Below, in pieces: positions 31,029-40,353 of a stretch of DNA of 64,000 nt. Origin of the DNA: Photobacterium leiognathi (GTDB lineage: Bacteria > Pseudomonadota > Gammaproteobacteria > Enterobacterales > Vibrionaceae); assembly GCF_030685535.1 (NCBI RefSeq), contig NZ_CP131601.1, forward strand, positions 2,356,001 through 2,420,000, in the 5' to 3' direction. Made by a program: the position numbers and the translations under genes. The notes below the pieces were generated by a model. It was not told where the DNA came from. It ran no database searches and saw only the letters and a list, made by a program, of their open reading frames with translations. Within the stretch, counting starts at the first letter, position 1. Every line of letters begins with the position of its first letter.

Positions 31029-31889
31029 ATGCGCTGGAAAAACTCCCGCCAAAGTACCAATATTGAAGATCGCCGAGGAGAAGGCCCAGCACAAGCTGGT
31101 ATGCCAATAGGCGGTTTACTCCGTTTTATCCCATTCTTAATGCGAAGCAAGATTGGCAGAATTATTCTTGTTGTCGGTAGCTTATTTTTAGCTTATCAAC
31201 ATTTTACTGGCGGCAACATGATGGGACTTCAACAATCACATACCTCATCATCAACTGCGCCGCGCAATGACGAAAATAAACAATTTGTTGCAGCTGTACT
31301 GGGTAGTACTGAAAACGTATGGAATAAGTTATTAGACGGTAAATATCAGCCGCCTAAACTGGTTCTCTACAACAATGTTACGCAAACAGGTTGTGGTACA
31401 GGCTCTGCGCAATCAGGTCCATTCTACTGCCCTGCAGATAAGAAAGTATATTTAGACTTAAGCTTTATGAACGAGCTTAAACAACTCGGTGCGCCAGGTG
31501 ATTTTGCCTTTGCTTATGTCATTGCACACGAAGTGGGTCACCATGTACAAAACCTACTTGGTACCAGTACCAAAGTTCACCAAATGCAGCAACGTAGTAG
31601 CAAAGTTGAAACAAACCGTTTAAGCGTAAAACTGGAACTACAAGCTGACTGTTACGCTGGTGTATGGGGTCACTACGTGAACCAACAAGGCATGCTAGAA
31701 GCTGGCGATATTGATGAAGGTATCAAAGCAGCAAGCGCTGTTGGTGATGATCGTCTACAACAAATGGCAGGCCAAGCGGTACAACCGGATGCCTTTACCC
31801 ATGGTTCATCAGCACAACGTATTGAATGGTTTAAGAAAGGTTTTGAAACTGGCGATCCTCGTCAATGTAATACCTTTAGCGCCATATAA
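31029..31889 (+). CDS. ypfJ: YpfJ-family putative neutral zinc metalloprotease
   Basis: The protein has 286 residues. The N-terminal MRWKNSRQSTNIEDRRG is typical of the family. One membrane segment (IGRIILVVGSLFLAYQHF, residues about 42-60) anchors a periplasmic domain with the zinc site HEVGHH near residue 166 and a further acidic motif LELQADCYAGVWG. Conserved cysteines occur in QTGCGTG, FYCPA, ADCYA and RQCNTF. Substrates are unknown. It is monocistronic with its own terminator. Confidence 0.9.
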   Translation: MRWKNSRQSTNIEDRRGEGPAQAGMPIGGLLRFIPFLMRSKIGRIILVVGSLFLAYQHFTGGNMMGLQQSHTSSSTAPRNDENKQFVAAVLGSTENVWNKLLDGKYQPPKLVLYNNVTQTGCGTGSAQSGPFYCPADKKVYLDLSFMNELKQLGAPGDFAFAYVIAHEVGHHVQNLLGTSTKVHQMQQRSSKVETNRLSVKLELQADCYAGVWGHYVNQQGMLEAGDIDEGIKAASAVGDDRLQQMAGQAVQPDAFTHGSSAQRIEWFKKGFETGDPRQCNTFSAI

Positions 31890-31924
31890 TAACAGCGGTA
31901 ACTAACATACTAGACAGCCTAATA

Positions 31925-31963
31925 AGCATACCTGTTTATTAGGCTATTTTTTTATTTCGCCAT
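31925..31963 (+). terminator. Terminator after ypfJ
   Basis: The stem AGCCTAATAA / TTATTAGGCT around GCATACCTGT is followed by ATTTTTTTATTT. Confidence 0.9.
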
Positions 31964-32044
31964 CTCTCACTTATCATAAAAATATCTTTGCTCCTATCGA
32001 TGTATTTTGTATATATCCCGCCGATTTAGGATACATTCAAGTAA

Positions 32045-32078
32045 AAACAAAAAGGCTCGTTTGATAACGAGCCTTATA
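32045..32078 (-). terminator. Terminator after ycgN
   Basis: On the minus strand AAGGCTCGT and ACGAGCCTT pair around TATCAA, followed by TTTGTTTTT, 13 bases past the ycgN stop. Confidence 0.88.
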
Positions 32079-32090
32079 AACACTTTATAA

Positions 32091-32528
32091 TCAACTACGT
32101 AGAGGATGATTGAGGATATGCTCCTCCCAATCTATTACATCAATCTCATACACCACTTGATCACGTACAGATTCACCTGCTTTGTGCATTGCCTCTTTCG
32201 AACCCGTTAATAACGGATGCCACTCTGGAAGTGGCTTACCTTCTGCTAATAAACGATAAGCACAAGATTCTGGTAACCATACAAACTCGTCAATACGTTC
32301 ACGTGTTAGTTTTAAACACTCTTCGCCAGATTCAAAGCGATTCGCATAGTCTTTACAAGAACAGGTTTTATTGTCCAGTAGGCTACATGCGACATTGGTG
32401 TAATAGATCTCATCTGTATCATCGTCAATAAGCTTATGCAGACAGCACTTACCACAACCATCACAAAGTGATTCCCACTCTTGATCTGTCATTGTTGTTA
32501 AGTCTTTTTCTTGCCAAAAATGCGTCAT
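32091..32528 (-). CDS. ycgN: YcgN-family cysteine cluster protein
   Basis: The protein has 145 residues of the CxxC cluster class: [12 protein letters not shown] near residue 22, then Cys in [17 protein letters not shown] and [10 protein letters not shown]. The pattern suggests bound zinc or iron-sulfur. The function of the UPF0260/YcgN family is unknown. A second, smaller cysteine-cluster gene lies divergently 250 bases away. Confidence 0.9.
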   Translation of the reverse strand: MTHFWQEKDLTTMTDQEWESLCDGCGKCCLHKLIDDDTDEIYYTNVACSLLDNKTCSCKDYANRFESGEECLKLTRERIDEFVWLPESCAYRLLAEGKPLPEWHPLLTGSKEAMHKAGESVRDQVVYEIDVIDWEEHILNHPLRS

Positions 32529-32785
32529 GATACCTACACCAATTTATTATACGCGCCATTGAAGTGCGCAAAGTTACAGTTTGCTATTTCATTATAGCGC
32601 GACGTTTATAGCGACCCTGACGGTAAACTGCAAATTTAAATTACCTATTAATAGATAATCAGGTCGAAATAAGAGCTATTTCTATTTGAAGAAACAAAAC
32701 TAAGCGCAAGGAATACGTTTTTTGATCTTATCTACAAGGAGTGATAATTTGCGCACCCCATGATAAATGAAAAGAGAAATGATTG

Positions 32786-33034
32786 ATGGAATGTCGTCTT
32801 GGCTGTGGTGCCTGTTGTATAGCCCCAAGTATCTCATCAAGCATACCTGGAATGCCTAAAGGCAAGCCTGCGGGTGTTCGTTGCGTTCAACTTAATGAAC
32901 AAAATTTATGTAAGTTATTCGGCAAGCCAGAACGTCCTGCCGTATGTCATCACTTTAAAGCTTGCCCTGATATTTGTGGTAAAACCAATGAGCAAGCTTT
33001 AGCGAACATTACTGAACTAGAGCAACTAACATAA
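32786..33034 (+). CDS. YkgJ-family cysteine cluster protein
   Basis: The protein has 82 residues from the ATG at 32786; a TTG codon directly upstream is less likely. It contains ECRLGCGACCIAPSI, GVRCVQLNEQNLCKLFG, AVCHHFKACPDICG, about nine cysteines in all, typical of the zinc/iron chelate (CxxCxxCC) family. The function is unknown. It is divergent from ycgN and converges on the small TIGR02647-type gene. Confidence 0.88.
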   Translation: MECRLGCGACCIAPSISSSIPGMPKGKPAGVRCVQLNEQNLCKLFGKPERPAVCHHFKACPDICGKTNEQALANITELEQLT

Positions 33035-33060
33035 CTTGCCGCTCTCTTTTAGCTATTACG

Positions 33061-33306
33061 TTATTCTGTCGTTTTTCCTGTCAGAATACGTAATGCTATT
33101 TTGGCGTTTTCTGCCACTTGATGGCCAGAGTGAGTAAGATAACCACCATCAACCTGTGTTACTAACCCTTTCGCGTACAAACGCTGTGCTGCAGAAACTA
33201 ATGCAGGGTTTGCATCACTATGTACTTTGATCCCTTCCATATTGCTGTGCATTGGGAATTTCACTAAAAGATTCATTTCTTCAACGATATCTGGAGTGTA
33301 TGGCAT
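33061..33306 (-). CDS. TIGR02647-type small conserved protein
   Basis: The protein has 81 residues, compact and helical, beginning MPYTPDIVEEMNLLVKFPM with ALVSAAQRLYAKGLVTQVDGG and YLTHSGHQVAEN. The pattern looks like a small winged-helix, and I recall the family as TIGR02647, annotated as DNA-binding in some genomes. It is monocistronic, with its stop 27 bases from that of the convergent cysteine-cluster gene. Confidence 0.78.
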   Translation of the reverse strand: MPYTPDIVEEMNLLVKFPMHSNMEGIKVHSDANPALVSAAQRLYAKGLVTQVDGGYLTHSGHQVAENAKIALRILTGKTTE

Positions 33307-33522
33307 AGCTACCTCTTATTCGAATTCATGTAGGCACTCTTATTGGATGGCCTATTTAATATCTTGATTTAATACTAGCGGTTACTGCTGATAAAACTAG
33401 GTGGCGCGATCAAGATCTGACGATCTTTACTCGAGTGAAATGGGATCACGCTCATAAATTCAAAACTCTTTTTGCAGTGGTTGACAGTTGTATAAAAAAC
33501 AAACTAACCATTTGAGAGATAT

Positions 33523-33552
33523 AAAAAAACCGCTCAATGTGAGCGGCTTTGT
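33523..33552 (-). terminator. Terminator after the Tim44-domain gene
   Basis: On the minus strand AAGCCGCTC / GAGCGGTTT close around ACATT and are followed by a T run, directly past the gene's stop codon. Confidence 0.88.
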
Positions 33553-33554
33553 TA

Positions 33555-34430
33555 TTAAGCTTGAATACCAACAATCAGCCATGGCGCATTTGGCGTTTTC
33601 AAGTCACGCTCTAAATGCCATACATCTGTAATGTCTTCTTCAACGCCTTCTACGCTATCTTTATAACGACCAGAGAACTTGATACTTAGTTGTGCTGTGT
33701 TCGCATCGTAATCAGCACGTACAAGCTCTGCATCAACGTACATGACTTCTGTATGTTGCTCACCGCTTAATTTCGCACGTTCTGCTTCTAGATCAGCAAA
33801 TAACGCTGGTGATACGTACTCTCTGATTTTCTCTAATTCGTTATGGTTCCATGCGCCTTGAATGATGCGGTAGTGATCACGAGAACCACTTAGAAATGCA
33901 TTCATATTAAAGTTAGGCGGTAGGTTAAATGGTACATCGCTATCAGTTGACTCAAAACCACCGTTCTGAGGCTGAGATTGCGCACCTGCAGCTTGACGGT
34001 ATTGTTGTTGAGGTTGCTGTGGCTGCTGCGGAGAATTACCCGCATAAGACTCACGATGCCCCATTGGTGTGCCTTTATTCGCACGCATTGCTTTAAATAG
34101 CTTGAACAATACAAAAGCAATAACACCGATGATCAGAATATCCATAAACTGGATGCCATCAAATGCACCGCCAAAGAAAGCAGCAAGTAAACCACCAGCA
34201 AGTAAACCACCTAACAATCCGCCCATTAAGCCTTTTTTGCTTGATGACGCAGCTGGTGAGTTTTGCTTACGTATAGTATCGGTTTGTTGTGGCTGTTTTT
34301 GTTTCACTGGCGCCGTTTTGAAGCTTTTACCAAACGACTTACCACCACCAAATTTCTTTGCCTCGGCATGCGGAGTAGACAATGCCACCACAAACACCAA
34401 AGCAAATACGGTAAAAAAGCGTTTCATCAT
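33555..34430 (-). CDS. Tim44-like domain protein, secreted or inner-membrane
   Basis: The protein has 291 residues. The signal peptide (FFTVFALVFVVALSTPHAEA) is followed by a basic Gln/Lys/Gly-rich segment. Next comes a glycine-rich hydrophobic region (KKGLMGGLLGGLLAGGLLAAFFGGAFDG), then a transmembrane helix (DILIIGVIAFVLFKLF, residues about 97-113). A Gln/Pro-rich linker and a C-terminal Tim44-like domain (residues about 165-290) complete it. Bacterial homologues are common but of unknown function. It is monocistronic. Confidence 0.85.
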   Translation of the reverse strand: MMKRFFTVFALVFVVALSTPHAEAKKFGGGKSFGKSFKTAPVKQKQPQQTDTIRKQNSPAASSSKKGLMGGLLGGLLAGGLLAAFFGGAFDGIQFMDILIIGVIAFVLFKLFKAMRANKGTPMGHRESYAGNSPQQPQQPQQQYRQAAGAQSQPQNGGFESTDSDVPFNLPPNFNMNAFLSGSRDHYRIIQGAWNHNELEKIREYVSPALFADLEAERAKLSGEQHTEVMYVDAELVRADYDANTAQLSIKFSGRYKDSVEGVEEDITDVWHLERDLKTPNAPWLIVGIQA

Positions 34431-34713
34431 TGTAGAAGTACCTTATCCATGTCCTGTATGCATCCTAGCCATATGACACAGAATGTCAATTCCAAGTCAT
34501 TTTGAAATTGTTACTAACCTTTAACATCTAGCGATTATAATTTCATCATCCATAGATACAGCGTACAAAAACTATTGTATACTGTTTTCTATTTAACCAA
34601 ATAATGAAAAAAACCTCTCTTTATTATGGCACTTTTCGCTGATTTAGAGGTCTTTAATAAGTAATCGATCGTTAAAGCGCATACGGTTTTGTCCCATTGC
34701 TTTAACACAACCA

Positions 34714-35130
34714 ATGGATTTTTTTATGCAAGAGAATAACACTCACAGTAAGTTCATCGGCTATTTGCTTTGGATCTTCGGTTTTACGGGTGCTCACCGC
34801 TTCTATTACGGCAAGCCAGTGACAGGAACCATTTGGTTTTTGACGCTAGGTGTTTTTGGTATTGGTTGGTTGATTGACTTGTTTTTAATCCCATCAATGA
34901 ACCGTGAGTCTGACTTACGTTTCGCTGCGGGTGATATCGACTATAACATCGCGTGGTTACTACTGACCTTCCTTGGTGTATTCGGCGTTCACCGCATGTA
35001 TATGGGAAAATGGATCACAGGTATTCTTTATCTCTGTACGTTCGGCTTTTTCTTAATCGGTATACTGATCGATTTTTGGACGTTAAATGATCAAGTTTCG
35101 CTTGAAAACACCAAGAACAAAGCCGCATAA
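34714..35130 (+). CDS. Protein with two tandem TM2 domains
   Basis: The protein has 138 residues with two similar hydrophobic modules: YLLWIFGFTGAHRFYYG through GIGWLIDLFLIP, and AWLLLTFLGVFGVHRMYMG through FLIGILIDFWTLN. Each has the TM2 pattern of two helices joined by a loop with the HR-[FM]-Y motif. Most bacterial TM2 proteins have one such module. It is an inner-membrane protein of unknown function, with ATG at 34714; ATG at 34726 is an alternative. Confidence 0.85.
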   Translation: MDFFMQENNTHSKFIGYLLWIFGFTGAHRFYYGKPVTGTIWFLTLGVFGIGWLIDLFLIPSMNRESDLRFAAGDIDYNIAWLLLTFLGVFGVHRMYMGKWITGILYLCTFGFFLIGILIDFWTLNDQVSLENTKNKAA

Positions 35131-35340
35131 CGTTTAGTATTGGTGATTTTTGTTGTGACAATATATGATTCTTGGCTTGCTGAGTACGTTAGATTGTCAC
35201 AACTTATTTCCGATATTCAATCTATGGCAGCTAAATGTAACTCGGCGAGATAATAATAAAAATATTGAACAATGTTCTATAATAAATGAACGTCAGTTTT
35301 TTATATAACGAAAAGTAAACACATCTTAAGAGTAATTCTC

Positions 35341-35937
35341 ATGGCAAGAAGAAATGACCATACTCGTGAAGAGTTGGTGAATATGACACTGGAGCAAGTA
35401 AAAAACTTTCTCAATGAGCACCCTCATCACGAATTAAGTTTACGTAAAGTCGCAGCAATGATCGGCTACGTACCAAGTACATTAGTCAATGTCTTTGGTA
35501 ATTACAATTTATTGTTGCTACACGCTGTTGCTCAAACCCTAGATGAATTATCTCAAGAAGCACAAGCTTGTTTAGCGGACGCCCAAAGCCCAGAACAAGC
35601 ACTACGAAACCTTGCTTATTGCTACCTTGATTTTGCTATTGCTCACCCCTACCGCTGGCAATTGATTTTCCAACACACCATGAACGGTGAAGATTTACCT
35701 GAATGGCAATCTGATCGTATTAATAATATGACAGGTATGTTGGAAGCGTTGATCGGTCAGGTAAGTAGTAACATGAATGAAGATGAAGTACTGGAAACAA
35801 GCCGTGTAATTTGGGCTGGCGTTCACGGTATTACATTACTTACTGTGGATGATAAGTTATTCACCTCAACACCAGTGGATGGCAAAGCACTTATCGATAA
35901 TCTTCTAGATACTTATCTCAATAAGTGGAAACAGTAA
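35341..35937 (+). CDS. TetR-family transcriptional regulator
   Basis: The protein has 198 residues. The N-terminal helix-turn-helix region is HELSLRKVAAMIGYVPSTLVNVFGNYNLLLLHAVAQ; the C-terminal ligand domain contains WAGVHGITLL, typical of the WHG type. The gene ends 13 bases before the LplT-PlsC fusion gene, so the two are almost certainly one operon and the fusion protein is the likely target. The ligand is perhaps a lipid-related molecule, which is inference from context. Confidence 0.87.
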   Translation: MARRNDHTREELVNMTLEQVKNFLNEHPHHELSLRKVAAMIGYVPSTLVNVFGNYNLLLLHAVAQTLDELSQEAQACLADAQSPEQALRNLAYCYLDFAIAHPYRWQLIFQHTMNGEDLPEWQSDRINNMTGMLEALIGQVSSNMNEDEVLETSRVIWAGVHGITLLTVDDKLFTSTPVDGKALIDNLLDTYLNKWKQ

Positions 35938-35950
35938 AAGAGACACATAG

Positions 35951-37825
35951 ATGACCACAAAGCCCCAATCGAGCCTTCTTACCAAACGGCGATTTCTTCC
36001 GTATTTCTTAACTCAGGCGCTTGGGGCATTTAATGATAATGTTTACAAAAACATATTATTAATTCTGATTGCCTATGCATCGATAGATAGCCTGCCAATG
36101 AGTGCTAATTTGCTGATCAATATTGCAGCAGGCTTATTTATTCTCCCTTTCTTTTTATTCTCAGCTTCTGCTGGCGTCCTTGCCGATCAATACGATAAAG
36201 CAACGATTATGCGTATCGTTAAGTTTGCGGAAGTGATCATTATGGGATTAGCGGCTGTCGCTTTTCTTTATCAAAGCTATACACTGCTACTATTTCTACT
36301 GTTTTTAATGGGAACACAATCGGCTTTCTTTGGCCCAGCCAAATATGCATTGCTCCCTCAACATTTAAAACCGGAAGAATTAATCTCGGGTAATGCATTA
36401 GTCGAAACAGGTACTTTCTTAGCGATATTGCTCGGTACGCTATTAGCAGGCTTTATTGCTGACAGCCCCAATGCACACGCTATTGCTGCTGTTTCTGTGA
36501 TTATTTTTGCAATATTGGGTTATTTAACCTCATTAGCGATCCCAAGTGCGCCACCTACGGTCAAGAAAACTAAATTTAAGTGGCAACCCATCAAGCAAAC
36601 ACGCTCTACCATGGCGATTGCGCGTCAAGATAAAACTATCTTCCAATGTATTCTTGGCATTAGCTGGTTCTGGTTTTTGGGCGCCTGTTACTTAACGCAG
36701 TTTCCTAACTACGCAAAAATCAGTTTAGGGGGTAATGCCGCTTCAGTGTCTTTCTTACTGATGCTGTTTTCGATTGGCATTGCGATTGGGTCCATGTGCT
36801 GTGATAAGTTATCACAACATCGTATCGACCCAGGTATTGTTCCTATTGGTAGTTTAGGTATTACGTTATTTGGCGCTGGCTTATATTTCATGACACCAGA
36901 CCACGTTGTTGCCACCTCAAGCCTGAGCGCGTTTGTTTCTGCACCAAGCCTATGGCCTATCTTTATTTCTCTACTGCTATTGGGTATCGCTGGCGGTATC
37001 TTTATCGTGCCACTTTATGCACTAATGCAGCAACGTGCTGAAGAAAATGTACGTGCGCAGATCATTGCAGCAAACAATATTTGGAATGCGGTATTCATGG
37101 TAGCCAGTGCCGTATCTGCCATTGTCTTTCTCTCGATACTAAAACTGTCTATCCCTCAGTTTTTCCTTATCTTGGCAGCCATTAATGCATTAGTTGTCGT
37201 TTACATTTACTTTCAAGCCCCTGATTTTTTCTGGCGCTTCGTCGTATGGCTTGTCACACACACTATGTACCGAGTGAAAAAACAAAACCTTACCAATATT
37301 CCAGAGCAAGGTGGGGTGTTAATTGTCAGTAACCATGTGAGTTATATGGATGCCCTACTGCTGGCTGGGGCTTGTCCCCGCCCTATCCGCTTTTTGATGG
37401 ATCGCAGCATTTATAATCTTCCTTTGGTGAATACGTTCTGTAAAGCATGTAAAGCTATCCCCGTTGAGGCAAGCGATCGTAGCTCAGTACGTACTGCTTT
37501 TTCACAGGTTGCCACCTATTTAGATAATGGTGATATTGTTTGTGTATTCCCTGAAGGGCAACTCACTTTTGATGGTGAAATCGCGCCTTTCATGCGGGGG
37601 ATAGATTTGATCATCAAACGCTCAGATGTCACGGTTGTGCCTGTGGCATTACAAGGCTTATGGGGAAGTTACTTTAGCCGAGAAGGTGGCGCTGCATTAT
37701 TAAAATGGCCTAAGCGATTTTGGTCCAAAGTAACGATTAATGTCGGTGAGTCGATGAGCTCTAAAGAAGCTAATAGCCAGCTTTTGTATGAATATGTCAG
37801 CCGCTTACGTGGTGAACATCGATAG
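35951..37825 (+). CDS. LplT-like MFS transporter fused to a PlsC acyltransferase domain
   Basis: The protein has 624 residues. Residues 1-420 form a major facilitator domain of the lysophospholipid transporter type (FLPYFLTQALGAFNDNVYKNILLILIAYA; AGVLADQYDKATIMR). Residues 430-620 form a glycerophosphate acyltransferase with SNHVSYMDALL (HX4D) and FPEGQLTFDGEI. In many Proteobacteria a third AMP-binding acyl-ACP synthetase domain follows (LplT-Aas fusion); it is absent here, and the gene stops cleanly at a terminator. The likely role is to flip lysophospholipid inward and re-acylate it, using an acyl donor made elsewhere. It is co-transcribed with the TetR gene. Confidence 0.88.
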   Translation: MTTKPQSSLLTKRRFLPYFLTQALGAFNDNVYKNILLILIAYASIDSLPMSANLLINIAAGLFILPFFLFSASAGVLADQYDKATIMRIVKFAEVIIMGLAAVAFLYQSYTLLLFLLFLMGTQSAFFGPAKYALLPQHLKPEELISGNALVETGTFLAILLGTLLAGFIADSPNAHAIAAVSVIIFAILGYLTSLAIPSAPPTVKKTKFKWQPIKQTRSTMAIARQDKTIFQCILGISWFWFLGACYLTQFPNYAKISLGGNAASVSFLLMLFSIGIAIGSMCCDKLSQHRIDPGIVPIGSLGITLFGAGLYFMTPDHVVATSSLSAFVSAPSLWPIFISLLLLGIAGGIFIVPLYALMQQRAEENVRAQIIAANNIWNAVFMVASAVSAIVFLSILKLSIPQFFLILAAINALVVVYIYFQAPDFFWRFVVWLVTHTMYRVKKQNLTNIPEQGGVLIVSNHVSYMDALLLAGACPRPIRFLMDRSIYNLPLVNTFCKACKAIPVEASDRSSVRTAFSQVATYLDNGDIVCVFPEGQLTFDGEIAPFMRGIDLIIKRSDVTVVPVALQGLWGSYFSREGGAALLKWPKRFWSKVTINVGESMSSKEANSQLLYEYVSRLRGEHR

Positions 37826-37845
37826 TCTTATTTGCCAAAAAAAAG

Positions 37846-37872
37846 GCGAAACATGATGCTTCGCCTTTTTCT
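37846..37872. terminator. Bidirectional terminator between the LplT-PlsC gene and menE
   Basis: The stem AAAAAGGCGAA / TTCGCCTTTTT around ACATGATGC, with an eight-A run before it and TTTTTCTTT after it, sits between two convergent genes. Confidence 0.92.
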
Positions 37873-39300
37873 TTACTGCTTGGCTAACCACTCCGCCAAT
37901 TTCGTTCGTGATACCTTAATACCACGATAAATATCAGCATCAGGCAAAGCCAAATAGCGAACAGGGCGTTTATACGGTGCAACCGTCTCTGCCATGTATG
38001 TCATTACATGATCAACAAACATTGCATCAAATGGGCAAGATGTTTGAACAATTGCCACTGAACGTTGACCAAAGTCGTAATCATCAACAGGTAAAACAAA
38101 AGCTTGCTCTACACCTGGTAATTGAAGTAACACAGCTTCAATATCTTCTGGCTGCACATTTTCACCGCCAGAAATAAACATGTTATCCGCACGACCATGA
38201 ATAAATAATTCATCATCACGCCATTCACCCATGTCTTTAGTTGCGAACCACTCACCATCATGCTCATGGTTATCAAAAATAGAGAAAATAGTATGGTTAC
38301 GGTAATAACCTAAACATAAGCTCTTACCGCGCACTAATATCTCACCTTCACGCAAGAACAGTTCACGGTTAGGTAATACGTTACCAACACCTTGGCTCTC
38401 GTCAGCCTGCTTAACCGAAATAGTCGAAGCCATTTCAGTCATACCATAGCCACACCAACAATCAATGCCAGCGCTACGAGCTTTATCCGTTAAACTTACC
38501 GGAATATGAGCGCCACCTAATAACACTTGCTTTAAGGCTATTGGCTGCTGAGTGGGCACTTGATCTAATAAGCGTTGTAGCTGTGTCGGAACAAGTGATG
38601 CATGGGTTACCCAGCTAAGGGCTTGTTGCTGTAGAGCTTTCTCTACAATCACTAAACAAGCACCACGGTAAAGCCAACGCCACAAAATCGCGAGTCCAGA
38701 GATATGAAATAAAGGCAAAGACAATAACCAACTGTCTTCTGCATTAAATGTCATCTTGCTTAATAAACCAGATGCACTCGCTAAGTGAGATTCAGGGCTA
38801 TGCACAACTGCTTTCGGTGATCCCGTAGAACCCGACGTTAGCGTTAATGTCACTGGACGATGCTTTTGCCATGTCACTGGCACCATACGAGAGACTTCTG
38901 GCTGGCGTAACGTGATCACTTGCCCTGTTAGTTGCTCGGTAGCTATATCACGATCTGACCAAAGATAGTGATTGTCTAACATGGCTAACTGCTGCTGAAT
39001 TTCAGCAAAAGACAGTTTCGGATTTAAACCGACATAGCGAGCGCCAATACGAATGATTGCAAGGATCAGCCACACAACGTCAATCGTGTTATCGGCAATA
39101 ACCGCAACCAAGTGATCTCGCTTAACACCTTGCTCTACTAATCCTTGTGCGAACTCATCTACCTGTGTAGAGACTTCTGCCCAAGTATAGGTTTGTGCTC
39201 CCTTGGTTTGCTCACCAAGAGAGATCGCGACATCTGACGGACGCTCCGCAGCCCAACGCTGCCAAGGCCATGTCAGGAAATCATGCTTTATTTCTGCCAT
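37873..39300 (-). CDS. menE: o-Succinylbenzoate-CoA ligase MenE
   Basis: The protein has 475 residues. It is an acyl-adenylate-forming enzyme with the AMP-binding loop [17 protein letters not shown] (residues about 145-161), GYGMTEMAS and a C-terminal [20 protein letters not shown]. It activates o-succinylbenzoate with ATP and CoA in menaquinone synthesis. It is last gene of the men operon; its start overlaps the end of menC by 13 bases. Confidence 0.95.
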   Translation of the reverse strand: MAEIKHDFLTWPWQRWAAERPSDVAISLGEQTKGAQTYTWAEVSTQVDEFAQGLVEQGVKRDHLVAVIADNTIDVVWLILAIIRIGARYVGLNPKLSFAEIQQQLAMLDNHYLWSDRDIATEQLTGQVITLRQPEVSRMVPVTWQKHRPVTLTLTSGSTGSPKAVVHSPESHLASASGLLSKMTFNAEDSWLLSLPLFHISGLAILWRWLYRGACLVIVEKALQQQALSWVTHASLVPTQLQRLLDQVPTQQPIALKQVLLGGAHIPVSLTDKARSAGIDCWCGYGMTEMASTISVKQADESQGVGNVLPNRELFLREGEILVRGKSLCLGYYRNHTIFSIFDNHEHDGEWFATKDMGEWRDDELFIHGRADNMFISGGENVQPEDIEAVLLQLPGVEQAFVLPVDDYDFGQRSVAIVQTSCPFDAMFVDHVMTYMAETVAPYKRPVRYLALPDADIYRGIKVSRTKLAEWLAKQ

Positions 39301-40262
39301 ACCACTTCTAGTTCTGTTAAAGATGTCATTGGAAGTTCAGTTTCAGGCCAAGGGGTAATAAGCTGCGCTTTAAAAAGCTGCATAGTATCTAAACCAGGGA
39401 TCACATTGGGTGTTTGCCATTGTGCTAAGCGTGCTAGCTGGTTTAAGCCGAAGCTTGATTCTAGGCTTGAACTGATCACGGCGGTTAATCCTGCTGCATG
39501 CGCCTGTTTAACAAGCTCAATACAGTGGGTCAAACTACCGATTAACGTAGGTTTAATAATGATAGCGACAACACCAGGCTGCGCTTTAACTTCAAATCTG
39601 GGCTCACGTACTGTTTCATCCCAAGCAATATTGATCCCCGTTTGCTCGGCAAAATTGAGGCTATCTTCAGGGGTTGTACATGGCTCTTCTAAAAATGCGA
39701 TACCTTGACGATGTTCAGGTTTCACATACTTGGCAAATTGCTGCGCTTTAATCGGTGTCCATTTACGATTAGCATCTAAACGCAATTGAATATCAGGAAT
39801 TGCTTCAATAAACATATTTGCCACAATACCGTCGCGTACCGCCTCGTACATGCCGACCTTAATTTTAGCAACTTTATCGCCATTGGTTTGATTTAAACGC
39901 ACAATCAAATCATCAGGATCACCAGAGCATAATGGCGCTACAGCATAATTAGCCGCTTGTGGTAATTCACCATCAAGTTCTGCTAACGCGCAGCTAATAC
40001 CAAAGGCTACGGATGGGAAAGCCGTCTCTAAATCTAAAGCTTGCTCTTGTTGCCATAACGCCAATAGTTGCTCGGCTTGCGCTTGGGCTTGCTCAAATGT
40101 TTCATGGCTAAATTCTGGCAGTGGTGCAATTTCCCCTAAGCCAACACGCTCACCTTGTTTAAGCTCAACAATCAAGCCTTGGCGTGTCACCAAACGTTGA
40201 TCACGTAAGATAACGCCAGAATCCATTGGTAATTGATATTGGTATAACTTAACACTGCGCAT
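39288..40262 (-). CDS. menC: o-Succinylbenzoate synthase MenC
   Basis: The protein has 324 residues of the enolase superfamily. The catalytic KIKVGM lysine motif (residues about 132-137), the metal-binding DANRKW and FLEEP acids, and a later Asp in AWDETVREP match OSBS enzymes. It dehydrates SHCHC to o-succinylbenzoate. It is separated from menH by 91 bases that include a terminator-like hairpin, and overlaps menE by 13 bases. Confidence 0.95.
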   Translation of the reverse strand: MRSVKLYQYQLPMDSGVILRDQRLVTRQGLIVELKQGERVGLGEIAPLPEFSHETFEQAQAQAEQLLALWQQEQALDLETAFPSVAFGISCALAELDGELPQAANYAVAPLCSGDPDDLIVRLNQTNGDKVAKIKVGMYEAVRDGIVANMFIEAIPDIQLRLDANRKWTPIKAQQFAKYVKPEHRQGIAFLEEPCTTPEDSLNFAEQTGINIAWDETVREPRFEVKAQPGVVAIIIKPTLIGSLTHCIELVKQAHAAGLTAVISSSLESSFGLNQLARLAQWQTPNVIPGLDTMQLFKAQLITPWPETELPMTSLTELEVVWQK

Positions 40263-40301
40263 TATTGATAACCTTTCATTGATGCCAGAGCATAAAAAAC
40301 A

Positions 40302-40321
40302 CGCTAGATTCCAGTCTAGCG
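40302..40321 (-). terminator. Terminator-like hairpin inside the men operon
   Basis: Read on the minus strand CGCTAGA and TCTAGCG pair around CTGGAA and are followed by TGTTTTTTA. It lies between menH and menC, inside an otherwise tightly packed operon. It probably causes partial termination or attenuation. Confidence 0.7.
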
Positions 40322-40353
40322 AAGGAATAAATCACTTTAATTACAAAGGTTCG

